Source of the DNA: Hymenobacter artigasi
Lineage (GTDB): Bacteria > Bacteroidota > Bacteroidia > Cytophagales > Hymenobacteraceae
Length of the DNA: 64,000 nt
Assembly (NCBI RefSeq): GCF_012275535.1
Contig: NZ_JAAVTK010000001.1
Coordinates: 310,001-374,000 of the forward strand
Direction of reading: 5' to 3'
Made by a program: the position numbers and the translations under genes. Positions within the stretch are counted from its first letter, which is position 1; each line of letters begins with the position of its first letter. The notes beneath the pieces were generated by a model. That model ran no database searches and was not told the DNA's origin. It saw only the letters and a program-made list of their open reading frames with translations. This document shows positions 8,855-18,537 of this stretch, piece by piece.

Positions 8855-9855
8855 GTCTGCATATCCTCCGTCCCGGCCTGCTCACCACCGTGCAGGACCT
8901 CGGCCGCTACGGCTACCAGCAGCATGGCATCATCGTGAGCGGCGCGATGGATGCCCTGGCCCTGCGCGTGGCCAACCTGCTGGTGGGCAATGCCGAAACC
9001 GCCGCCGGACTCGAAATCACCCTGCTCGGCCCCAGAATCTTCTTCGAAACCGACCACCTCATCGCCCTCACCGGCGCGCACCTCTCCCCCACCCTCAACG
9101 GGCAGCCGGTGGGCCGAAACCGCGCCGTGTGGGTAGCGGCGGGCGCGGAGCTGGCTTTCGGGCCGGCCGTGGCGGGGTGCCGGGTGTACCTGGCGGTGGC
9201 GGGTGGCGTGGCCGTGCCGCTGGTGCTGGGCAGCCGCGCCACGTATTTGCGGGCCGGCTTCGGCGGGCTGGATGGCAGGGCACTGCGGGCGGGCGATGTG
9301 CTGCCAGTGGGCGAGCCCTTGCCGCTCGGCACACGGCTCACACAGTCCCTAGCTAGCCCCGGCAGGGCCTGGGTACAGGCCCGCTTCACGCCCGACCCGA
9401 CCCTGTGCCCGACGCCCCGGCCAGCGCCCATTATCCGCGCCGTGCCCGGGCCGGAGTACGCGCAATTTTCGGCCGCAAGCCAGCGGGCTTTCTGGCGGGA
9501 GCCGTTCGCCATCACGCCTGCGGCCGACCGTATGGGCTACCGCCTGCAGGGGCCGAAACTCGAGCGGCCCGCCGCGACGGAGCTGCTGTCGAGCGCCGTT
9601 ACGCTCGGCACGGTGCAGGTACCGGCCGGCGGGCAGCCCATTGTGCTGCTGGCCGACCACCAGACCACCGGCGGCTACCCGCGCCTGGCGCAGGTTATCA
9701 GTGCCGATTTTTCGGCGCTGGCGCAGGCACGGCCGGGGCAGCAGCTGCGGTTTGAGGAAGTAGCGTTGGACGAGGCCCAGGCGCTGTACCTTGCGCAGGA
9801 ACGGCAGCTGCTGGCGCTGCGGCGGGGCATTGACGCGATTTGCAGAACGGCGTAG
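8851..9855 (+). CDS. pxpC: 5-oxoprolinase subunit PxpC (KipA-like)
   Basis: A 334-residue biotin-dependent-carboxyltransferase-like protein (allophanate hydrolase subunit 2/KipA). Typical segments are [19 protein letters not shown] at the start, [17 protein letters not shown], and [19 protein letters not shown] near the end. It works with PxpB and PxpA on 5-oxoproline. Its start overlaps the pxpB stop by four bases, implying translational coupling. The stop codon TAG (9853-9855) lies inside the first bases of an inverted repeat at 9852-9947, so the last residue or two may have been changed by insertion of that repeat. Confidence 0.9.
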   Translation: MSLHILRPGLLTTVQDLGRYGYQQHGIIVSGAMDALALRVANLLVGNAETAAGLEITLLGPRIFFETDHLIALTGAHLSPTLNGQPVGRNRAVWVAAGAELAFGPAVAGCRVYLAVAGGVAVPLVLGSRATYLRAGFGGLDGRALRAGDVLPVGEPLPLGTRLTQSLASPGRAWVQARFTPDPTLCPTPRPAPIIRAVPGPEYAQFSAASQRAFWREPFAITPAADRMGYRLQGPKLERPAATELLSSAVTLGTVQVPAGGQPIVLLADHQTTGGYPRLAQVISADFSALAQARPGQQLRFEEVALDEAQALYLAQERQLLALRRGIDAICRTA

Positions 9856-9947
9856 AGACGCATCCTTGCGTCTCGTCGTTGAACGGTAACGCGTTAAAAG
9901 TCCTGGCGCAAGTCGTTCAACGACGAGACGCAAGGATGCGTCTCTAC
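9852..9947. repeat. Dispersed inverted repeat, family C, inside the pxp operon
   Basis: GTAGAGACGCATCCTTGCGT and onwards is repeated as its complement ending ACGCAAGGATGCGTCTCTAC, with arms of about 34 bases around a 28-base spacer. It lies between pxpC and pxpA, supplies the pxpC stop codon, and also provides an in-frame ATG upstream of the real pxpA start. No second copy was seen in the window. Confidence 0.88.
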
Positions 9948-9971
9948 ACCGCTCAACTCTTCCCCTTGCTT

Positions 9972-10754
9972 ATGCCCCCAACCCACTCCGTTGACCTGAA
10001 CTGCGACATGGGCGAAAGCTTCGGGGCCTGGACCCTGGGCCACGATGCTGCGCTCATGCCCTTCATCACCTCGGCCAACATTGCCTGCGGCTACCACGCC
10101 GGCGACCCGGCCGTGATGCGCGCCACCGTACGGGCCGCGCTGCAGCACAACGTGGCCATTGGGGCCCACCCCGGCCTGCCCGATTTGGTGGGCTTCGGCC
10201 GGCGCGACATGGCCATTTCGCCCGAAGAAGCCTTTGATATGACGGTGTACCAGTTGGGGGCCATTCAGGCCGTGGCGAAGGCCGAGGGCGGCCGCCTCCA
10301 CCACCTCAAGCCCCACGGCGCGCTCTACAACATGGCCGCCACCAACGCCGCCCTGGCCACCGCCATTGCCGAAGCCGTGTACAAGGTGCAGCCCGAGTTG
10401 GTGCTCTACGGCCTGGCCGGCTCCGAGCTCACCAAAGCCAGCGAGAAACTGGGCCTGCACACCGCCCACGAAGTCTTTGCCGACCGCACGTACCAGGCCA
10501 ACGGCACCCTCACTCCGCGCCGCCAGCCCGACGCCCTTATCACCGATGCCAACGTTGCCATTGCGCAGGTGCTGCGCATGGTGCAGGGCGGCGGCGTACG
10601 CACCCAGCAGGGCACCGACGTGGCCATCCGGGCCGATACCGTGTGCCTGCACGGCGACGGGGGCCACGCCCTCGAATTTGCCCAGCGCCTGAACACGGAG
10701 CTACGCGCCGCCGGCGTGCAGCTGCAAGCCACCAACGCAAAAAGCGCCCGATGA
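9972..10754 (+). CDS. pxpA: 5-oxoprolinase subunit PxpA (LamB/YcsF family)
   Basis: A 260-residue protein of the LamB/YcsF family. The diagnostic start [14 protein letters not shown] is followed by [28 protein letters not shown] and LKPHGALYN. It is the third subunit of the PxpABC 5-oxoprolinase. The ATG at 9972 ([12 protein letters not shown]) is chosen over the in-frame ATG contributed by the repeat. The gene ends in an ATGA overlap with the downstream permease, so all four genes look like one transcription unit interrupted only by the repeat. Confidence 0.93.
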   Translation: MPPTHSVDLNCDMGESFGAWTLGHDAALMPFITSANIACGYHAGDPAVMRATVRAALQHNVAIGAHPGLPDLVGFGRRDMAISPEEAFDMTVYQLGAIQAVAKAEGGRLHHLKPHGALYNMAATNAALATAIAEAVYKVQPELVLYGLAGSELTKASEKLGLHTAHEVFADRTYQANGTLTPRRQPDALITDANVAIAQVLRMVQGGGVRTQQGTDVAIRADTVCLHGDGGHALEFAQRLNTELRAAGVQLQATNAKSAR

Positions 10755-11947
10755 AGCCGAAGTTTCGCGCATTCGGCGGGGCCAGCCTGGGGGCGGCATT
10801 TCTGATGGCTAATTCGTCCATCGGCCCGGGCTTTCTTACCCAAACCACGGTGTTCACCCAGCAGCTGCTCACCAGCTTCGGGTTTGTCATTCTGATTTCG
10901 GTGGTGCTCGATGTAGGCGCGCAGCTCAATACCTGGCGCATCCTCACGGTGAGCGAGCTGCGGGCGCAGGACCTGGCCAACCGGCTGCTGCCGGGGCTGG
11001 GCTACCTGCTGGCGGCGCTGGTTATTCTGGGCGGCTTCGCCTTCAATATCGGCAACATTGCGGGCTGCGGGCTAGGGCTGAATGTGCTCACGGGCATGTC
11101 GTACGAGCAAGGGGCGCTCATTAGCTGCGGGGTGGCGCTGCTACTGTTCTGGGTGCGCGAAATCGGGAAGATGCTCGACGGCTTCACCAAGATTCTCGGC
11201 ACCGTCAAGATTCTACTCACGCTGGGCATTGCCTTCAGCGCGCACCCGCCCCTGTTGCAGGCACTGCACCACACGCTGCTGCCGGTGAAAATCAGCGCGG
11301 CCGCTATTGTGACGATTGTGGGCGGCACGGTGGGCGGCTACATCACGTTTTCGGGCGCGCACCGACTGCTCGATGCGGGCATCAAGGGCATTGAAAACCA
11401 GGCGGAAGTGACGCGCAGTGCCGTGAGTGGCATCGTTATTTCCACGGTGATGCGGTTTGTGCTGTTTCTGGCCATTGTGGGCGTGCTCAGCCACGGGGCC
11501 GTGCTGGAGGCCGACAACCCGGCGGCGGGCGTATTCCGCGCGGCGGCGGGTGAGGTGGGCTTTCGGGTGTTCGGGGTGATTTTGTGGAGCGCGGCCATCT
11601 CCTCAGTGGTAGGCGCGGCCTACACGTCAGTATCGTTTTTCAAGACGTTTCACCCGGTTTTTGCGCGGTACGAGCGGGCCTGCATCTCGGTGTTCATCGT
11701 GCTTTCGACGGGCATTTTCGTATTCATCGGCAAGCCCACACAGCTGCTCATTTTCGCCGGGGCCATCAACGGGCTGATTCTGCCCATCGCCCTGGGCATT
11801 GTGCTGGTAGCGGCCACGAGCCGCCGCCTGATGGGCTCCTACCACCACCCCCGCTGGATGCTGGCCGCCGGCTGGGTAGTCGTGCTGGTGATGGGCGGCC
11901 TGAGCGTGCCCGTGCTGGTGGAGCAGGTGAGCGGAATGCTGCGGTGA
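10751..11947 (+). CDS. NRAMP-family-like permease of the pxp operon (YcsG-like)
   Basis: A 398-residue membrane protein with about 11 hydrophobic segments. It is related to NRAMP transporters and is in the place that ycsG occupies beside ycsF-kipI-kipA in Bacillus. The metal-binding DPGN of NRAMP helix 1 is here IGPG (residues 24-27, in [11 protein letters not shown]), and no helix-6 Met-Pro-His motif is visible ([18 protein letters not shown] there). It therefore may not carry divalent metals; uptake of 5-oxoproline or a related amino acid is inferred from the operon. Translation is coupled to pxpA by a four-base overlap. Confidence 0.85.
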   Translation: MKPKFRAFGGASLGAAFLMANSSIGPGFLTQTTVFTQQLLTSFGFVILISVVLDVGAQLNTWRILTVSELRAQDLANRLLPGLGYLLAALVILGGFAFNIGNIAGCGLGLNVLTGMSYEQGALISCGVALLLFWVREIGKMLDGFTKILGTVKILLTLGIAFSAHPPLLQALHHTLLPVKISAAAIVTIVGGTVGGYITFSGAHRLLDAGIKGIENQAEVTRSAVSGIVISTVMRFVLFLAIVGVLSHGAVLEADNPAAGVFRAAAGEVGFRVFGVILWSAAISSVVGAAYTSVSFFKTFHPVFARYERACISVFIVLSTGIFVFIGKPTQLLIFAGAINGLILPIALGIVLVAATSRRLMGSYHHPRWMLAAGWVVVLVMGGLSVPVLVEQVSGMLR

Positions 11948-11950
11948 GCG

Positions 11951-12108
11951 GGTCACCTCACCCCCAACCCCTCTCCCGCGGAGAGGGGAGCCTGACGAAA
12001 TTCTGCTTAAAACATACTTGAATTAATATCAGAGGCCTGTTTTAGCCAATATCATCGCGCCGCCGTGGCTCCCCTCTCCGCGGGAGAGGGGCCGGGGGTG
12101 AGGTGACC
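11951..12108. repeat. Family B inverted repeat
   Basis: Arms GGTCACCTCACCCCCAACCC and onwards, and the complement ending CCGGGGGTGAGGTGACC, enclose an AT-richer spacer of about 80 bases (11995-12066). It is the second copy of the family seen nested at 3681-3785. It begins three bases after the permease stop and ends 24 bases before glpD. Confidence 0.88.
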
Positions 12109-12132
12109 CGCGTCTGCGCCGTATAAACTTAC

Positions 12133-13722
12133 ATGATGCCCAGCCCCTACCGCCGCGAAACCCTGCTCCAGCAGCTCACAGCCACTCCAACCTGGGACCT
12201 CATCGTCATCGGCGGGGGCGCTACGGGGCTGGGCGTGGCGCTCGATGGCCTCAGCCGGGGCTACAAAACGCTGCTGCTGGAGCAGGTCGATTTTGCCAAG
12301 GGCACCAGCAGCCGCAGCACCAAGCTGGTGCACGGCGGCGTGCGCTACCTCGCGCAGGGCGATATCGGGCTGGTGCGCGAGGCGCTGTACGAGCGCGGAC
12401 TGCTGCTGCAGAATGCGCCGCACCTGTGCCACAATCAGGCGTTTATCATCCCGAACTATACCTGGTGGGGCGGCCCGTTCTACACCATCGGCCTGAAGCT
12501 GTACGACCTGCTGGCCGGCCGCCTCAGCCTGGGCAAATCCACGCACCTGAACCGGGCCGAAACCCTGCGGCAGCTGCCCACGCTGCACCCGGCCGGCCTG
12601 CGCGGCGGCGTGCTGTACCACGACGGCCAGTTCGACGACGCCCGCCTGGCCGTGAACCTGGCCCAAACATGCATCGACCACGGCGGCACGGCCCTCAACT
12701 ACTGCCCGGTGCGTGGCCTGCTGAAAGATGCCGCCGGCCGCGTAACCGGCGTGCGCGCCACCGACCTCGAAACCGGCCTCGAATACGAGTTAAAAGCGAA
12801 AACCGTGGTAAATGCCACCGGCATTTTCGTGGATGAAATCCGGCAGCTTGACGAGCCGAGAGCCCGGCCGCTGGTGCAGCCCAGCCAGGGCGTGCACCTC
12901 GTGCTGGACCAGGCGTTTCTGCCCGGCGCGGCGGCCCTCATGATTCCGCACACCGACGATGGCCGCGTGCTATTCGCCGTGCCGTGGCTGGGCCGCATTG
13001 TGCTGGGCACCACCGATACGCCCGTGCCCACCGCCACCCTGGAGCCCCGCGCCCAGGAAGCCGAAATCGACTTTCTGCTGCGCACCGCCGCGCAGTACCT
13101 CACCCGTGCGCCTACCCGCGCCGACGTGCGCAGCATCTTCGTGGGCCTGCGCCCGCTGGCGGCCTCAACTGCGGGCTCCACCAAAACCAAGGAAATTTCG
13201 CGTAGTCACAAAATTGTGGCTTCGGCCAGCGGCCTCGTCACCATCACGGGCGGCAAGTGGACCACCTACCGCCGCATGGGCCAGGATACCATCGACCGGG
13301 CCATTAAACTGCGCCAGCTGCCGGCCGCCGCCAGCCGCACGGCGCACCTGGCCATTCACGGCGCGGCCTCATCAACCGAAAACACTCCCGGCCCCGCCCA
13401 CTTAGCCGCCTACGGCAGCGACCAGCCGGCTCTCCTGCAACTCATTGCCGACAATCTGGCGCTGGGCGCGAAACTGGATTCAGCATTTGAATTTTTACTG
13501 GCCGAAGTGGTGTGGGCCGCCCGCCACGAGCTGGCCCGCACCGTGGAAGACGTGCTGGCCCGGCGTGTGCGCCTGCTGTTTCTGGACGCCGCTGCGGCCC
13601 TGCGCGCCGCCCCCACCGTGGCCGCGCTGCTGGCCCAGGAGCTGGGCCACGATGCCGCCTGGCAGGCTGGGCAGGTGGCGACGTTCGGGGAGCTGGCGCG
13701 GGGATACCAGTTGGCCAGTTAA
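12133..13722 (+). CDS. glpD: Glycerol-3-phosphate dehydrogenase, FAD-dependent (GlpD/GlpA type)
   Basis: A 529-residue flavoprotein that oxidises sn-glycerol 3-phosphate to dihydroxyacetone phosphate and passes electrons to the quinone pool. The FAD-binding loop VIGGGATGLGVALDG starts near residue 25, and GTSSRSTKLVHGGVRYL follows near residue 57 as in all GlpD proteins. Later conserved parts are GVHLVLDQ, the HTDDGRVLFAVPW segment and ITGGKWTTYRRMG. The C-terminal 120 residues form the helical cap domain. An in-frame second ATG three bases later is equally possible. It appears monocistronic, bounded by repeats on both sides. Confidence 0.94.
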   Translation: MMPSPYRRETLLQQLTATPTWDLIVIGGGATGLGVALDGLSRGYKTLLLEQVDFAKGTSSRSTKLVHGGVRYLAQGDIGLVREALYERGLLLQNAPHLCHNQAFIIPNYTWWGGPFYTIGLKLYDLLAGRLSLGKSTHLNRAETLRQLPTLHPAGLRGGVLYHDGQFDDARLAVNLAQTCIDHGGTALNYCPVRGLLKDAAGRVTGVRATDLETGLEYELKAKTVVNATGIFVDEIRQLDEPRARPLVQPSQGVHLVLDQAFLPGAAALMIPHTDDGRVLFAVPWLGRIVLGTTDTPVPTATLEPRAQEAEIDFLLRTAAQYLTRAPTRADVRSIFVGLRPLAASTAGSTKTKEISRSHKIVASASGLVTITGGKWTTYRRMGQDTIDRAIKLRQLPAAASRTAHLAIHGAASSTENTPGPAHLAAYGSDQPALLQLIADNLALGAKLDSAFEFLLAEVVWAARHELARTVEDVLARRVRLLFLDAAAALRAAPTVAALLAQELGHDAAWQAGQVATFGELARGYQLAS

Positions 13723-13742
13723 TGAATCAGAAAAATATAGAA

Positions 13743-13995
13743 CGTCATATCGAGCGCAGCTGAGACATCTCGCTCGGAGTAGCAACCCAATAATCAGGCA
13801 CTTGTGCAGAAGCACCCGTAAGCTCCGGTCTGACCGCCCTAGGCGGTCTGACCGGTTGTCGTGAGGACAAAATCGGGGGTGCTTCAGCCGGTCGGACCGC
13901 CTAGGGCGGTCGGACCGGCAGGCCCGAATCGCATACGGGTATTTCTACTTGGCTGTGACGGCACGCGAGATGTATCGGCGGCGCTCGACATGACG
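13743..13995. repeat. Composite nested inverted repeat
   Basis: The outer arms (from 13743, CGTCATATCGAGCGCAGCTG; ending 13995 with the complement) belong to family A. Inside are two hairpins in opposite orientation, at about 13825-13855 (CCGGTC, ACCGCC, then their complements) and about 13888-13918, flanked by AGCACCC and GGGTGCT. The whole 340-base gap between glpD and the NCS1 gene is filled by this three-level palindrome; no gene is visible in it. Confidence 0.85.
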
Positions 13996-14064
13996 TTCTC
14001 GCTCAACATGATGTTCTTATGGGTTAGGTGATTACATTAGCCCGGCCTTTTTACGGATAATCGC

Positions 14065-15582
14065 ATGAGCCCTTCACTGGAAACCGCCTCCCCGCCCGCC
14101 CCCGGACTTACCAGCCTCGATTTGGCCCCGGTGCCTTTTGCCGAGCGCACCTGGGGTACGGGCCACTACGCCGCGCTCTGGATTAGCATGAGCCTGTGCA
14201 TTCCGACCTACATGCTGGCCAGCTCGCTCATCGAGGGCGGCATGAACTGGTGGCAGGCGCTGCTCACCATCTTCCTCGGCAATACCATTGTGCTGGCCCC
14301 CATGCTGCTCAATGGCCGGGCGGGGGCGCAGTACGGCATCCCGTTTCCGGTGCTGGCCCGCGCCAGCTTTGGGGTGCGCGGGGCCAACGTGCCGGCGCTG
14401 CTCCGGGCCATTATCGCCTGCGGCTGGTTCGGCATTCAAACCTGGATTGGCGGCTACGCGCTCTACCAGATGGCGGTGCTGTGGGTGCCGGCGCTGGGCA
14501 CGCTGCCAGCCATTTTCCCGGCCAGCTGGGGCCTGGCTACCGGGCCGGCGCTGGTGTTTCTCATGTTCTGGGCCTTGAATATGTACGTGGTGTACCTCGG
14601 GGTCGATAGCATTCGTAAGCTGCTGGTGTTCAAGGCGTTTTTCCTGCCGCTGGCGGCGTTGGCGCTGCTGTGGTGGGCTATTTCGGCCGGGCATGGGCTG
14701 GGGCCGATTTTGGCGCAGCCGAGCAAATTCACGACAAGCGCGCAGTTCTGGGCGTTCTTTTTCCCCTCGCTCACGGGCATGGTGGGCTTTTGGGCCACGC
14801 TCTCGCTCAATATTCCGGATTTCACGCGCTACGCCGTCAGCCAGCGGGCGCAGCAGCTGGGGCAGGCGCTGGCTCTGCCCGCGTCCATGACCCTGTTCTC
14901 GTTCGTGGGCGTGGTCGTGACGTCGGCCACGTTCATCATCTACGGCAAAACCATCTGGGACCCGGTGGTGCTGGCCGGCCGCTTCGACAGCAAGCTGTTG
15001 GTGAGCTTCGCCATGATTGCCGTGGCCCTGAGCACGCTGGCCACCAACATCGCGGCCAACATCGTGAGCCCCGCCAACGACTTCGCCAACTTCTCGCCCG
15101 AGCGCATCAGCTTCAAAACCGGCGGCTACATCACCGGCGTGCTGGGCATGCTGATATTTCCCTGGAAGCTCATTGCCGACCCGTCGGGCTACATTTTCAC
15201 CTGGCTGGTAGGCTACTCCGGGCTGCTGGGGCCCATTGGCGGCATCATGATTGTCGATTACTACCTCATCCGCCGGCAGCAGCTCGACCTGCCCGACTTG
15301 TACCAGTACCACGGCCGCTACGCCTACCGGGGCGGCTTCAACCCGGCCGCCATCATCGCCCTCGTCATCGGGGTGCTACCCAATGTGCCGGGCTTCCTCA
15401 CGGCCATTGGCGTGCTGGAAAAGGGGGCGGTGTGGCCGGCGCTGGCAGCGGTGTACAACTACGCCTGGTTTGTGGGTTTTGGGGTGTCGGGGGCGGTTTA
15501 TTTGCTGCTGATGCGCAGGCAGCCCACCGAAACAACGGTTCCGGCCAGCGTACGGGCCGGGGAGTTTTCTTCCATTACTTAA
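14065..15582 (+). CDS. NCS1 family nucleobase/allantoin-type permease
   Basis: A 505-residue integral membrane protein with about 12 hydrophobic segments, related to Mhp1, CodB and PucI. Family marks are FAERTWGTGHYAALWIS before helix 1, the NWWQALLTIFLGN helix 2-3 region, GNxIVL-type residues, and the ARASFGVRGANVPALLRAI loop. The helix 8 region with NIAANIVSPANDFANFSPE is also typical. It should import a purine, pyrimidine, allantoin or hydantoin with sodium or protons; the substrate cannot be deduced. The next gene starts 11 bases after its stop and is probably cotranscribed. Confidence 0.9.
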   Translation: MSPSLETASPPAPGLTSLDLAPVPFAERTWGTGHYAALWISMSLCIPTYMLASSLIEGGMNWWQALLTIFLGNTIVLAPMLLNGRAGAQYGIPFPVLARASFGVRGANVPALLRAIIACGWFGIQTWIGGYALYQMAVLWVPALGTLPAIFPASWGLATGPALVFLMFWALNMYVVYLGVDSIRKLLVFKAFFLPLAALALLWWAISAGHGLGPILAQPSKFTTSAQFWAFFFPSLTGMVGFWATLSLNIPDFTRYAVSQRAQQLGQALALPASMTLFSFVGVVVTSATFIIYGKTIWDPVVLAGRFDSKLLVSFAMIAVALSTLATNIAANIVSPANDFANFSPERISFKTGGYITGVLGMLIFPWKLIADPSGYIFTWLVGYSGLLGPIGGIMIVDYYLIRRQQLDLPDLYQYHGRYAYRGGFNPAAIIALVIGVLPNVPGFLTAIGVLEKGAVWPALAAVYNYAWFVGFGVSGAVYLLLMRRQPTETTVPASVRAGEFSSIT

Positions 15583-15593
15583 TAACACGCATC

Positions 15594-15950
15594 ATGGTAG
15601 AAGTAAAGCCGCAGGGCGATGTCGTCGTGTTCAATGTGCAGGGCATGCACAAGCTCTGGGCCCTGAAAAGCCAGCTCACCATCCCGCGCTCCCACATTCG
15701 CGGGGCCCGGCAGGACGCCGAAGCCGTGGGCCGCTGTTGGAAAGGCTGGCGCGTGGGCACCCACGTACCGGGCCTGCTCACGGCCGGCACATTCTACTTC
15801 GAAGGCCGGCAGATTTTCTGGGACGTGGCCAACATCGACCACGCCGTCATCATCGACCTGCACGATGAGGACTACCATCAGCTCATCATCGAAGTAGCAG
15901 ACCCGGCGGCCGTGCTGGCCCTGCTGAACCCAACCCCAACAGCCACCTAA
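15594..15950 (+). CDS. Small conserved protein of unknown function downstream of the NCS1 permease
   Basis: A 118-residue soluble protein with no signal peptide or membrane segment. Alternating hydrophobic strands (VVVFNVQGM, SQLTIPRSHIRGA, AVIIDLHDEDYHQLIIEVAD) suggest a small beta-sandwich, similar in outline to PH-like proteins seen in Actinobacteria. A Gly-rich turn, THVPGLLTAGTFYFEGRQIF, is the most conserved-looking part. The function is not known. The start ATG at 15594 is 11 bases past the permease stop, so it is probably an accessory gene of that operon. Confidence 0.75.
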   Translation: MVEVKPQGDVVVFNVQGMHKLWALKSQLTIPRSHIRGARQDAEAVGRCWKGWRVGTHVPGLLTAGTFYFEGRQIFWDVANIDHAVIIDLHDEDYHQLIIEVADPAAVLALLNPTPTAT

Positions 15951-15960
15951 AACCAGCCAC

Positions 15961-17382
15961 CTATCTGGCGCGCTTGTCCAGCTCGTCGAGGTCAGCCGAG
16001 CCCTGGGCCGGCGTCATCCACTGCCAGGGTTGAGGGGCGGCGGGCTCATTCACTTTCAGGTAGTTGAGGCGCACAGCATTGGGCACCACAAACTGGCAGG
16101 GCTTGGCCACGGGCCAGCTGCCGAGGCACAGCTGCAGAGGTTTACCGAAGCGCGCCCAGGGCAGCTCCAGATATTGCCCCGCGCCGAGGGTACCCATTTC
16201 GTGGCCATCAACATAAACTTTGAGCGGGGGCGCGCCGGCGACCTGGGCCGGGCGGTACACGTAGATGTAGGCCGTATCGGCCTGCACCGAGGTATGCGCG
16301 CCGGGGTAGGGCGCAATGGCCCCGGTGCGCATATCCAACCCGTAGGCTGTGGGCTCGGCGCTGTGGTCGGGGATGTAGGTTTGGGCCAGGGCCGCCCCTA
16401 CCGCCCCGGCAATCATCATTCCCTTCGACTGGCTCTGGGCTTGGGCGGCGGCGTACAATTGGTCATCAAGCGCCTCGCCGACGAACGTAAAAAAGCTCCC
16501 CTGACGCATCAGCGGGAAAAACTGCTTGTCGTGGAGCACATATACCTGCTGGCCATCCGAGAAACCCCATAGGTCGGGCGGCACACCGCCGTGGTGCGCG
16601 GCCGAGCCCGCCAGCGGCCGCACCCGCGCCACGCGCAGCCACTGGGCTGCGGCCAGCGCGCTCTTGTAGCGCCGACGGATGGTATCGACAAGAAAAGGCG
16701 AAACGGTATCGGGTCGGTTGGTCAGAAAATGCTCGAACCGGTAGTATAGCCCCCGGCGCGGCGCTTCGCGCAGAATGGCCGCGCCCCGGCCGGCCGTGCC
16801 CAGGGCAGCGGGAGCGTCGGCCGGCAGCTGGGCCATGGTGCGGGCCGGCTGCCGGGCCACGGTAGCCCAGTCGGCATCGGTGGTCTGGCCCAGGCACTGG
16901 CTCAGCAGCTGGGTCAGGTGGCCAGCGTGGCGGCCGGTGGTTTCGTAGCCGTAGGCGCTGGCATGCGCCCCAACGCCCCGCACAAAGTGGTAGCCATCAG
17001 CAAGGTGCTCGTACACATCGGCCGTCAGCTCCGCGATGGCCTGCTGCTTTTTGCCGCCCATGATTTCGCCAATGTGCAGGCTGCGCACGCACAGCACCAC
17101 GGTATGCCCGCCCGCCGCCCGCACCGGCAGCTGGATTTGCAGAAAGCTGGTGAGCTCCGTTTCCAGCCCCTGCCGGAAGGCCACGGCGGCCGATTTTCCA
17201 TTCAGCCCCCGATACACGATGCCGATGGGCGGCTGTCCGGCGCGGCCGTCCACCACCTTCTCCACGCCCAGCGTGTTGTCGGACAGGGTCAGGGCCTGGT
17301 TGGTCAGGTCGAGATAGTAGGTTTGGGCGCGGGCGGCCAGGCTGGTGCTGGCCAGCAGTGCCGCGAGTAGAAATGTTTTCAC
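15961..17382 (-). CDS. Secreted protein of unknown function with a C-terminal PEGA/DUF2846-like segment
   Basis: About 473 residues. A GTG start at 17382 places a clean signal peptide (VKTFLLAALLASTSLAARAQ) at the N-terminus, whereas the longer frame would put 22 uncharacteristic residues before it. The middle region has no recognised domain. Residues near 390-450, with AYIYVYRPAQVAGAPPLKVY and the VDGHEMGTLGAGQYLELPW stretch, resemble the DUF2846 and PEGA type of surface beta domain. It is 10 bases from the end of the convergent NCS1-associated gene and 92 bases downstream of another secreted unknown on the same strand. No function is assigned. Confidence 0.75.
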   Translation of the reverse strand: MKTFLLAALLASTSLAARAQTYYLDLTNQALTLSDNTLGVEKVVDGRAGQPPIGIVYRGLNGKSAAVAFRQGLETELTSFLQIQLPVRAAGGHTVVLCVRSLHIGEIMGGKKQQAIAELTADVYEHLADGYHFVRGVGAHASAYGYETTGRHAGHLTQLLSQCLGQTTDADWATVARQPARTMAQLPADAPAALGTAGRGAAILREAPRRGLYYRFEHFLTNRPDTVSPFLVDTIRRRYKSALAAAQWLRVARVRPLAGSAAHHGGVPPDLWGFSDGQQVYVLHDKQFFPLMRQGSFFTFVGEALDDQLYAAAQAQSQSKGMMIAGAVGAALAQTYIPDHSAEPTAYGLDMRTGAIAPYPGAHTSVQADTAYIYVYRPAQVAGAPPLKVYVDGHEMGTLGAGQYLELPWARFGKPLQLCLGSWPVAKPCQFVVPNAVRLNYLKVNEPAAPQPWQWMTPAQGSADLDELDKRAR

Positions 17383-17474
17383 GGAAAGAAAGGCGATTGC
17401 AGCCTCAAGATTAGGCACGATTTCCCGGACTACCGACCCGGCAGCCACCGAGGGGCCGGGCGGCGCGGCAGCCG

Positions 17475-18386
17475 CTAGCGCAACAACGTTTTCTTAAAGC
17501 TTTTGAAATCCTGCAGCGTAATCAGCGGGCCTTTTAGCCGGTGTAAGTCGCCCCCGCTCACGATGCCGAAGCCGGGCAAGGCATAAGCCATTGGCGAGAT
17601 GGTGCCGTAAGCCTGCCACGCCATCCGCACGAAGGCGACCCCCGGAGAGACTTCGTGCACGGCTTTTTCATATTCAGGCCGCGCTACGAACTGATACGAA
17701 TAGGGATAGACTTGCTTTATCTGCGCGTCGGTCAGGCCGGGCGCACGGTCGTCCTGACACAACAGCAACAGAGGGGGCGTGCTGCCCGACTTCACGCGTT
17801 GCGGGCCAGTCCCGGCGGCGTACTGCTCCAGTATTTTCACGCAGTACAGTGCATCGCTCGGGTTCGGCGTGTTATTGAGTAGGGGCTCATTGTGCACTGT
17901 AAAATCAATCTGCTTCAGGAATATGCGCAGGCGGAAGCTCAGCAATTCGTCGCGGTGCCCCGCTAGTACCGGGCCAGGCTCGCCATAGCGGCGCATGGGA
18001 GGCGGGGCATCGAGGTAGTCGACCGCATCAAAATCAAGCACGTTGAGCTGGCCGGTATTGGCCGCTACCAAGGCCGCCAGCTCAGCTTCTGACTTATATT
18101 CCACCTTCGGGGAAAACGTCCAGCCCGGGCCGGCCACCTCTTTTAGCAGCGCGTTGCCCAAGGCAATAGATTGTTGATAAGCCCGCAGGCCGTCGGGCTT
18201 TTTGGCCAGCTTTTTCAACTGCTTCTCGTCCTCCTGCTTCACCACGACCAGCAGCAGTTGGGTCCGCAGCAGCTGGGTTTCCTGGGCGCGGTCGCGCTTG
18301 AATTCGGCGATAGAGCGGGAAAACTGGGCAAAAACCGGCGCACTCAGCAACAGGCAGCAGCACAGGCAGAAGTAGAATAGACGCAT
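17475..18386 (-). CDS. Secreted hypothetical protein
   Basis: A 303-residue protein with a signal peptide (MRLFYFCLCCCLLLSAPVFA, cleavage before QFSRS). A Lys/Gln-rich helical region follows (residues 25-75), then a mixed region with no motif that I recognise. The segment ALYCVKILEQYAAG and the C-terminal GPLITLQDFKSFKKTLLR suggest an alpha/beta fold. It is likely cotranscribed with the secreted gene downstream (gap 92 bases) and is divergent from the uvrA-like gene. Function unknown. Confidence 0.72.
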   Translation of the reverse strand: MRLFYFCLCCCLLLSAPVFAQFSRSIAEFKRDRAQETQLLRTQLLLVVVKQEDEKQLKKLAKKPDGLRAYQQSIALGNALLKEVAGPGWTFSPKVEYKSEAELAALVAANTGQLNVLDFDAVDYLDAPPPMRRYGEPGPVLAGHRDELLSFRLRIFLKQIDFTVHNEPLLNNTPNPSDALYCVKILEQYAAGTGPQRVKSGSTPPLLLLCQDDRAPGLTDAQIKQVYPYSYQFVARPEYEKAVHEVSPGVAFVRMAWQAYGTISPMAYALPGFGIVSGGDLHRLKGPLITLQDFKSFKKTLLR

Positions 18387-18537
18387 TGAATTGGAAATAG
18401 CTATGAAAAGGTGCGGCTAAAGCTACGGAGATTTCGCCCCGGGCAACAAATGCGGCACCAGCCACTCCGTAAGCGGCAATAGTTGGCCTGCCAGGCCGCA
18501 GCCCGCGTATAGCAGCGTTGCCGGCCTGATTCCGGCG

